Shown here piece after piece: positions 58,397 through 64,000 of a DNA stretch of 64,000 nucleotides. Made by a program: the position numbers and the translations under genes. Below the pieces are notes generated by a model. That model saw only the letters and a list, made by a program, of their open reading frames with translations, was not told the DNA's origin and did no database searches. Numbering within the stretch: position 1 is the first letter of the stretch; each line of letters begins with the position of its first letter. Where the stretch lies: the NCBI GenBank assembly GCA_015039315.1, contig WIDE01000024.1, forward strand, positions 194,931 through 258,930, written 5' to 3'. This stretch comes from Clavulina sp. PMI_390. Its lineage: Eukaryota; Basidiomycota; Agaricomycetes; Cantharellales; Hydnaceae.

Positions 58397-60502
58397 ATGG
58401 CGTTTTCCCAAGAGTCATTCCCCATGGACGGAACCGGTTTTGTGGTAACCAACAACTCCTCGTCACATCTTGTTCCCAAAAACTCTTCTCAGAGCTCTTT
58501 GGCACACGAAACACTCACCCCATCCTACGCTCATCCTCAGGTCTCCCAAGCGAGTTATCCACCTCCGCCTCCAACGCCACAAGTCCGCTCTCTCCCACCT
58601 CCCACTCCTGCTACGTATGGGACATGGTTTTGGGTATGTCTACCCCCGATTGGCCACTTTTCACTCTCTCTGTTGACTGCCCTTGGGATGAAATACTACA
58701 TCCAAGGACGTCTGTTCGCGATCCATAGTCGCCACGTTAAATTTGGAGAAGTGAACGGCTTACAAGGCATACTTCACCAGTACGTTCTGCTCCAGACAGA
58801 CGTCACCACCATACTCTCCGTCTTCCTTGCTATCATCCGTTCTCTTGGCGGCATATGGTTTGCTGGGCTGTGCTGGCGTGCCGCATTCCTAATATTAGAG
58901 AAGGATGGGCTCCGCCTTAAAGACTTCAATCGGTTGATTTCCAGAGATCTCCTTCACATTTTCTTCATCCCCCTTCAGCGCAGAGGTAGGAGTGGAATCG
59001 TTGTGTTCTACGCTATCTTTGCGATCCTTCTCGCTCTCCCCGCCCAGTATGCTGGTCCCGTCTTATCAGGCGCGATCACCTGGGTTCCTGCGTCCATCAT
59101 GGCGAGTGGGCATGTTCCTCTATCAGGCATATCAACACTCGAAAACGGCCCCGGCCAATATGGATGGACCAGATATGCCGAATTTGCGGCCAATCGCGCG
59201 ATGTGCCAGACCAAGTCAGCGGCGTATGCGGGTTTGGCATGGAGCGCGAGCGATGCCATCAATACAACATCACTGCTTACGAAACGTATCATCACGAATG
59301 CGAAACCCCTTGCCGCGAATAGTACTGTGAAGAACATCACTCTACCCCTGTTTGCTGTCCATTCTATCACCTGGCTGACAGCAGATCAGTTGAATGAAAC
59401 TCACTCCCCTTCGCCTGACGATGCGATCAACTCGAACGCGGGGTTGACCAATGTCTCCCAAAGTGATAGCCCCCTACAAACCGTCGCTCCCACTCTGGCA
59501 ATAGTGCCCGCAACACCGTATACTCTCTATCAACAGGATACCATCCCTACCCCCAGCAAAATTGTCGCGCAAACCGGTCTCCTGGCACTATTCGCCATGA
59601 GGCAGAATGGAACTGGGGCGTGTGGTACGATCAGCGACTCATTCGGCGCGTTGCCCATGAGTGACATTGGCTTCCGTGCGTCCGAGTGGTTCATCGGCTC
59701 CGAGTCTACCACGAACTGCTATATCTTTGCAAATGTGACGTACTCAGCAGGTGTTGCGACATGCAATGACTGCGTTCTTGGGACCGAGGGTGGAATCTTC
59801 GAGCGAAATATCACAGAGCTTGCGCCTTCATTGCTCACCCACTCGCCTTCCGATGGGGACGCGTTCCTCAGCGAACTGCAGGCCGATCCCATGACACTGC
59901 AGGCATTCCACATGATGCCAGAGGTCATTGCGACCATGGCTACTATGAACGTGTCCCTCCCGCCCACATGGAATAATATTGACCAGTACGCACGTGAGAT
60001 GCTGGCACGCTCCTATGCGGCGTCATGGACCGTCGTGACCGATGTTGTTGCGTCAAGCTATGTAACATCATTCAGTGAGATTGCTATATCACCTTCGGAT
60101 GAAGCGGGCACAGGCGTTAGTACTCCAGTAAGCATCGCGGTTTCTGCCCTACGAGCTTCTATTTCTATGACACGCTTGATGGTGTGGCTCGGGCTACAAC
60201 TTCTCCTGCTCATCTCTGCAATATTTTTCATAATGATCCAAGCCACGGCCGCCCGGCCGCTTTCGAGGAGCCCCGAGCTTGATCTGCTCATGCTTGACAC
60301 TAGCGAGCTTCGTCGGAAAGCGGGCTGGGAATCAGATCCATCATGGGGAGATCATCCAGCTGGAGGTGGAAAGGCTGGTGTGGCTTTAACTCCAGACGGT
60401 CTCCAACCAACAAGGGTGAAACCGGAAGTTTTGGAGGAAAATAACACCTTGATCGTGCTAAAACGGGCGGACGGATACACTGTTATACATTACGACCGCT
60501 AG
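58397..60502 (+). CDS. Tandem membrane glycoprotein family, copy 2
   Basis: Single exon, 701 residues, the same length as copy 1 and highly similar along the whole protein. It has the same order: Pro-rich N-terminus, hydrophobic segments (WFWVCLPPIGHFSLSLLTAL, TTILSVFLAIIRSLGG, GIVVFYAIFAILLALPAQYA), a glycosylated external region with the block FAMRQNGTGACGT and the repeated WNNIDQYAREM, and a last helix (LMVWLGLQLLLLISAIFFIM) followed by TAARPLSRSPELDLLMLDTS. The reading frame is intact. Differences are spread out and mostly conservative, as expected for a functional duplicate. The C-terminal tail after GWESDPSWGD differs most between copies. Confidence 0.87.
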   Translation: MAFSQESFPMDGTGFVVTNNSSSHLVPKNSSQSSLAHETLTPSYAHPQVSQASYPPPPPTPQVRSLPPPTPATYGTWFWVCLPPIGHFSLSLLTALGMKYYIQGRLFAIHSRHVKFGEVNGLQGILHQYVLLQTDVTTILSVFLAIIRSLGGIWFAGLCWRAAFLILEKDGLRLKDFNRLISRDLLHIFFIPLQRRGRSGIVVFYAIFAILLALPAQYAGPVLSGAITWVPASIMASGHVPLSGISTLENGPGQYGWTRYAEFAANRAMCQTKSAAYAGLAWSASDAINTTSLLTKRIITNAKPLAANSTVKNITLPLFAVHSITWLTADQLNETHSPSPDDAINSNAGLTNVSQSDSPLQTVAPTLAIVPATPYTLYQQDTIPTPSKIVAQTGLLALFAMRQNGTGACGTISDSFGALPMSDIGFRASEWFIGSESTTNCYIFANVTYSAGVATCNDCVLGTEGGIFERNITELAPSLLTHSPSDGDAFLSELQADPMTLQAFHMMPEVIATMATMNVSLPPTWNNIDQYAREMLARSYAASWTVVTDVVASSYVTSFSEIAISPSDEAGTGVSTPVSIAVSALRASISMTRLMVWLGLQLLLLISAIFFIMIQATAARPLSRSPELDLLMLDTSELRRKAGWESDPSWGDHPAGGGKAGVALTPDGLQPTRVKPEVLEENNTLIVLKRADGYTVIHYDR

Positions 60503-61825
60503 CTGGTTGTATCCATACTGCTCTGTAATACCTCGGTGACGTGCGGTGCCTCTAGCTATACCGTACTCCATCTTCTCTTCGTAATATACCGTCGTTTCTT
60601 CAATGACCTATATAGACATTCCGCAAAATTGCCCTTGTGCGTGCGCCCGCATTACTGAATGCAGCACTGGGTTAAGTAAATTACCTATGGCGAAAACCTC
60701 CCGTCGCAACTGCTCAAACTATCAACTCCGACGCATAGTGTTTATTACATGTACTGTAAATCGATCAAACGTGCCTGGAAGTGATATTTCCGTCACGAAT
60801 ACAATCTGGCATACACCGTCTGGTGTATTGCCGAGCCGTTGTTGGGATGAACACTTCAGAAGTGCGAGGGCTGATCGGTTCCCGGACATGTCAAAAATTT
60901 CTTTGATCTTCCTCCATTCTGACGGTTCCAACATATTATCACGGCTCCTAAGGGACGATCTGTCATTTTTGGATCATGGTTTTTCTGCGGTATCCTAGTA
61001 GTCCGAGATCGAGGCGTGGCTCTGAACATTTATTGGCTGTTCGATTGTAACACTATGATTGGGTTTTCATGTGAAGCTTTTATGATATTGTGTCGAATGG
61101 GCTTCGACCCTCCTGTTACAAAACCCAATCACTTGACTGTTGTTCCTTTTTTGGTTCTAATCCCCACCTCATCGGTCCCTGAGTAGGCACCCTCGCTTAG
61201 TGCCTGTGTAGATCACATCACGTCGTAGTTGGAAGGTCGATTTGCATCAGCGATTTTATCTACACTAGGTACGGTTCTAAAAATGAATTGAGTGTGTGAA
61301 CCTTTGCAAGTAATCAAGTAGTGCGTACCTGTACTATTTCTTCACTGCAATAGCTCCAGTACTGTCAGAAATTGATGCCGAGTGGGCCACTCATGGATTT
61401 TCCATCCAGCGATATGGCTCAAAAATCATCCAGTTCGTTGGACAACAAGACGACCTTTTCCGTGTTCCTTGATACTACTCTCATCGTACTTTACATCCGA
61501 TTTACCAGTCCTATGTAATTATTCAAGTCATTGCCTATCTCTAAATCGATCAAGCACCCCTTTGACCTATCGTATGTACAAGGACTTACTGCATGCTGAC
61601 GCTCCATTGCAAATCAATAGCGGCAAGTGTCAGTCGTGATGACAGGCCCCAATTCATACCGCAAAAGATTTCATTGATGTTGCTGCAGGAGCGAATGCTT
61701 GCTTCTAGCTCCTGCGCCCCTGATGTACTCTGGCGTCTATTTTGGTATCGCTTCTTGCGTTGATCGAAGAGCTGGAGCCTGCCCCTCACCATCATAAACC
61801 CGTATCTCGGCCCGTAAACACTTTC
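60503..61825. other. Intergenic between tandem copies 2 and 3
   Basis: 1.3 kb, AT-rich, with only short unrelated frames (for example 60603-60998). The segment near 61720-61760 keeps short matches (CTGGCGTCT) to the regions upstream of the other copies. Confidence 0.4.
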
Positions 61826-62333
61826 ATGGCGTTTTCCCAAGAGTTTTCGCCAACTGACAGGACTGGCCTGATAGCCTTTGACGATTCCTCGTCATATTTC
61901 TCCCCGCAGCACTCTCCTCAAAGTTCAGTGACACACGAAACACTCAGCTTATCCTATGCTCATCCTCAAACGGATCATCTACCTCCAACTCCAACTCCAC
62001 ACGTCCGACCTCCCCTACCTTCCGCCCCTGCCACATTTTGGACGTGGTTTTGGGTGTGTCTGCCGGCGATTGGGCACTTTGCCCTCTCCGCGCTGACTGC
62101 TGTTGGGATGAAGTACTACGTCCAAGGACATGTCTTTGCAATTCACAGTCGACATGTTGAATTCGGTGAAGTCAACGGCTTGAAGGACATATTCCATCAA
62201 TATATCCCACTCCAGACGGACATTACGACCGCTCTCTCCATCCTGCTCGCCATCATCCGTTCGCTTGGCGGCATGTGGTTCGCGGGGCTGTGCTGGCGCG
62301 CCGCGTTCCTCATATTGGAGAAAGATGGCCTGC

Positions 62334-62338
62334 GCCTC
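62334..62338. repeat. Target-site duplication, left copy
   Basis: GCCTC, matching the right copy at 62557-62561. Copies 1 and 2 of the host gene carry this site only once in the equivalent position. Confidence 0.88.
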
Positions 62339-62556
62339 TGTTGGAGAATGGTCTGGAACATTCCGGAAACCATTACTAACGTAGATTAGTCAGCACGACG
62401 CGAAGCGTCGAACACTTTCTGTCTGACTTACTGCGGACTTTCTTTCTTTTATCTTCGATACTTTTCCGTCGATTAATGTATAAATACGATCGTAGTTCTA
62501 GGAAAAATACAAGTGGTTGTGCTACACTAGGTCCGAACCTAACCGAAATCCCAACA
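62339..62556. mobile_element. Solo LTR of a retrotransposon
   Basis: 218-bp insertion found by comparing copy 3 with copies 1 and 2. It begins TGTTGG and ends CCAACA, perfect 6-bp terminal inverted repeats with the TG..CA ends typical of LTRs, and is flanked by a 5-bp direct duplication. A TATA-like TATAAATA lies at 62479-62486, where an LTR promoter would be. There is no internal coding region, so it is a solo LTR left by recombination between two LTRs. The TGTTGG start is usual for Copia-type elements; that class is inference. Confidence 0.85.
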
Positions 62557-62561
62557 GCCTC
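62557..62561. repeat. Target-site duplication, right copy
   Basis: GCCTC directly after the CCAACA end of the LTR; the host coding sequence continues from here. Confidence 0.88.
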
Positions 62562-64000
62562 AAAGACTTCAATCGATTGATCTCGAAAGATCTTCTCCAC
62601 ATCTTCTTCATCCCCGCTCAGCGTAGGAACAGAAGCGGAATTGTTGTGTTTTATGCTGTCTTTGCTATCCTGCTCGCTCTTCCCACTCAATATGCTGCTC
62701 CGGTTGTCTCAGGAGCGATTACCTGGGTCCCTGCATCTATTATGGCGAATGGAAATGCTCCTCTTACGGGTATTTCGACGCTCGCAAATGGCCCTGGCCA
62801 GAACGGTTGGAGCTGGTATGCCTATTTCCCAGGGAATCGCGCGATGTGCCAAACCAAGTCAGCGGCATATGCGGGAATGGCGTGGAGCGCAAGCGATGCT
62901 GTCAATGCAACATCACTGCTCACGAAACGCATTGTAACAAACGCAAAGCCTCTTGCCGTGAACAGCACCGTACAGAATATCACTCTCCCATTGTTCATTG
63001 TCCATTCTATCACCTGGCTAACACCAAGCCAGTTGAACGAAACCACCTCGCCTTCCCCTAGCGATGCCATTGACATAACATGCGGTCTAGCTAATATCTC
63101 TCAGAGCAGTAACCCCCTCCAAACCGTGGCGCCTACTCTCGCCATTGTACCCGCATCCCCCTATACTCTGATTCAACAACATACCATACCAGACCCCTCC
63201 AAAATTCTTATGCAAACCGGCCTTTTAGCATTATTCGCTATGAGACAGAACAGTACTGGGCCGTGCGGTAATTCCAGTGACTCATTCGGAGCCTTGCCCA
63301 TTAGTGATATCGGATTCCGTGCATTTGAGTGGGGGATCGGTTCCAATTACACCATTAATTGCTACATTTTCGCCAATGTAACGTACTCGGCAGGCGTCGC
63401 CCAGTGCAAAGATTGCGTCCTTGGAACACAGGGAGGAGTCTTTGAGCGCAATATAACGGAGCTCGCACCCTCATTGCTCACACATTCGCCTTCCAACGGG
63501 GACGCTTTTCTCGCTGAACTGCAAACTGACCCAATGACAGTACAGGCAATTTCTATGATGCCAGAGGTCATTGCAACGATGGCAACCATGAACGTTTCTC
63601 TTCCGCCTACATGGAATAACATAGACCAATACACACGTGAGATGCTGTCGCGCTCCTTCGCGGCGTCATGGAACGTCATAACTGACGTTGTCGCGTCAAG
63701 CTATGCGACTTCATACAGTGAGATCGCCATCCCTCCCTCGGGTGACTTAGGAACTGGTCTGAGCACTCCCGTAAATGTGGCAGTTTCTGCTCTTCGTGCC
63801 TCGATTTCGATGACACGATTGATGGTGTGGCTCGCACTGCAACTTCTCCTGTTGGTCTCTGCAATATTCTTTATCATGATCCAAGTCACGGCTGCTCGGC
63901 CACTCTCAAGGAATCCCGAGCTCGAGCTACTCATGCTCGATGCGAGTGAACTTTGGCGGAAAGCTGGCTGGGAATCAGATCCATCATGGGGAGACTACTT

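Larger units (their letters stand above)
55077..64000 (+). repeat. Tandem array of three paralogous genes
   Basis: Three copies in the same orientation with a spacing of about 3.3-3.4 kb from start to start. Coding regions are strongly similar; the spacers are mostly diverged except just upstream of each start. Unequal crossing-over is the simplest origin. Confidence 0.88.
61826..64000 (+). pseudogene. Tandem membrane glycoprotein family, copy 3, interrupted by a solo LTR and cut by the window end
   Basis: Starts MAFSQEF as in copy 2 and reads through the first two hydrophobic segments to EKDGLRL (about residue 171). The frame is then broken by a 218-bp insertion plus a 5-bp duplication (62339-62561), which brings in-frame stops and a net frameshift. 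After the insertion the homologous frame resumes at LKDFNRLISKDLLHIFF and stays open to the edge of the window (WESDPSWGDY), so the remainder of the gene has not yet decayed. Without a suitable splice or read-through, only a truncated N-terminal protein would be made. I checked the obvious GT donors around the junction and none restores frame with the AG at 62556-62557. The good preservation of the 3' part suggests that the insertion is recent. Confidence 0.85.

Noticed and set aside
62339..62556. Insertion in copy 3 as a normal intron
   Set aside because: Its length is far above that of other introns, it has LTR ends and a target duplication, and available GT donors do not restore the frame.
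1..64000. tRNA genes, CRISPR arrays, bacterial-type operons
   Set aside because: None was seen. A T-loop-like GGTTTCGAATC near 39767 lacks the rest of a tRNA fold. The genome is eukaryotic.

Overview
This is a 64 kb stretch of a filamentous basidiomycete nuclear genome. Nearly every gene is split by many short introns (mostly 50-70 nt) with GT..AG ends, and the gene content is fungal: a Zn2Cys6 transcription factor, a GH128-type beta-glucanase, Bub2, TAF12, Get1 and an HSPA12-like Hsp70. The mix of secreted CAP and glucanase genes, an NLR-like TPR protein and tandem membrane-protein families fits an agaricomycete, perhaps Cantharellales (Rhizoctonia/Ceratobasidium type). That last placement is inference and was not tested by any search. 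I rebuilt exon structures by hand from splice sites, reading frame and family conservation; the reconstructed coding lengths that I summed are divisible by three.

Layout. 1-5.5 kb: a long disordered protein of unknown function (+). 5.8-10.3 kb: a second very long Ser/Pro/Arg-rich protein (-). 10.8-13.7 kb: MRD1, a five-RRM ribosome-biogenesis factor (-). 14.2-15.5 kb: a secreted CAP/PR-1 protein (+). 15.9-20.3 kb: a Zn2Cys6 transcription factor (+). 21.2-22.4 kb: a secreted GH128-like glucanase (+). 22.7-25.1 kb: an RGG-rich RNA-binding-type protein (+). 25.5-27.3 kb: TAF12 (+). 27.3-30.8 kb: no firm gene; it contains a 969-base assembly gap (28050-29018). 30.8-31.7 kb: an unrecognised small gene (+).

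31.8-35.6 kb: an AP-4-epsilon-like adaptin (-), divergent from BUB2 (+, 35.7-37.0 kb). 37.3-39.3 kb: a RhoGAP-like protein (-). 39.9-40.7 kb: GET1 (-). 41.0-43.6 kb: a TPR-repeat protein (-). 44.1-44.9 kb: an FKBP prolyl isomerase in eight tiny coding exons (-). 45.5-45.8 kb: ribosomal protein eL39 (-). 46.2-48.2 kb: an F-box protein (-). 48.6-49.4 kb: a small secreted cysteine-containing protein with a Kex2-type site (+). 49.9-52.9 kb: an HSPA12-like Hsp70 protein with an MGCCGE N-terminus (-), divergent from a DUS4-type tRNA dihydrouridine synthase (+, 53.1-54.8 kb).

55.1 kb to the end: three tandem copies of an intronless family of about 701-residue multi-pass membrane glycoproteins of unknown function. 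The third copy is broken by a 218-bp solo LTR (TG..CA ends, 6-bp terminal inverted repeats, 5-bp target-site duplication). It runs off the right edge of the window.

Most genes are unrelated housekeeping genes. There is no operon logic, CRISPR array, convincing tRNA or secondary-metabolite cluster. The most unusual points are the solo-LTR insertion in the intronless tandem family, start codons split from or joined directly to introns in MRD1, FKBP and eL39, and two probable GC-AG introns.
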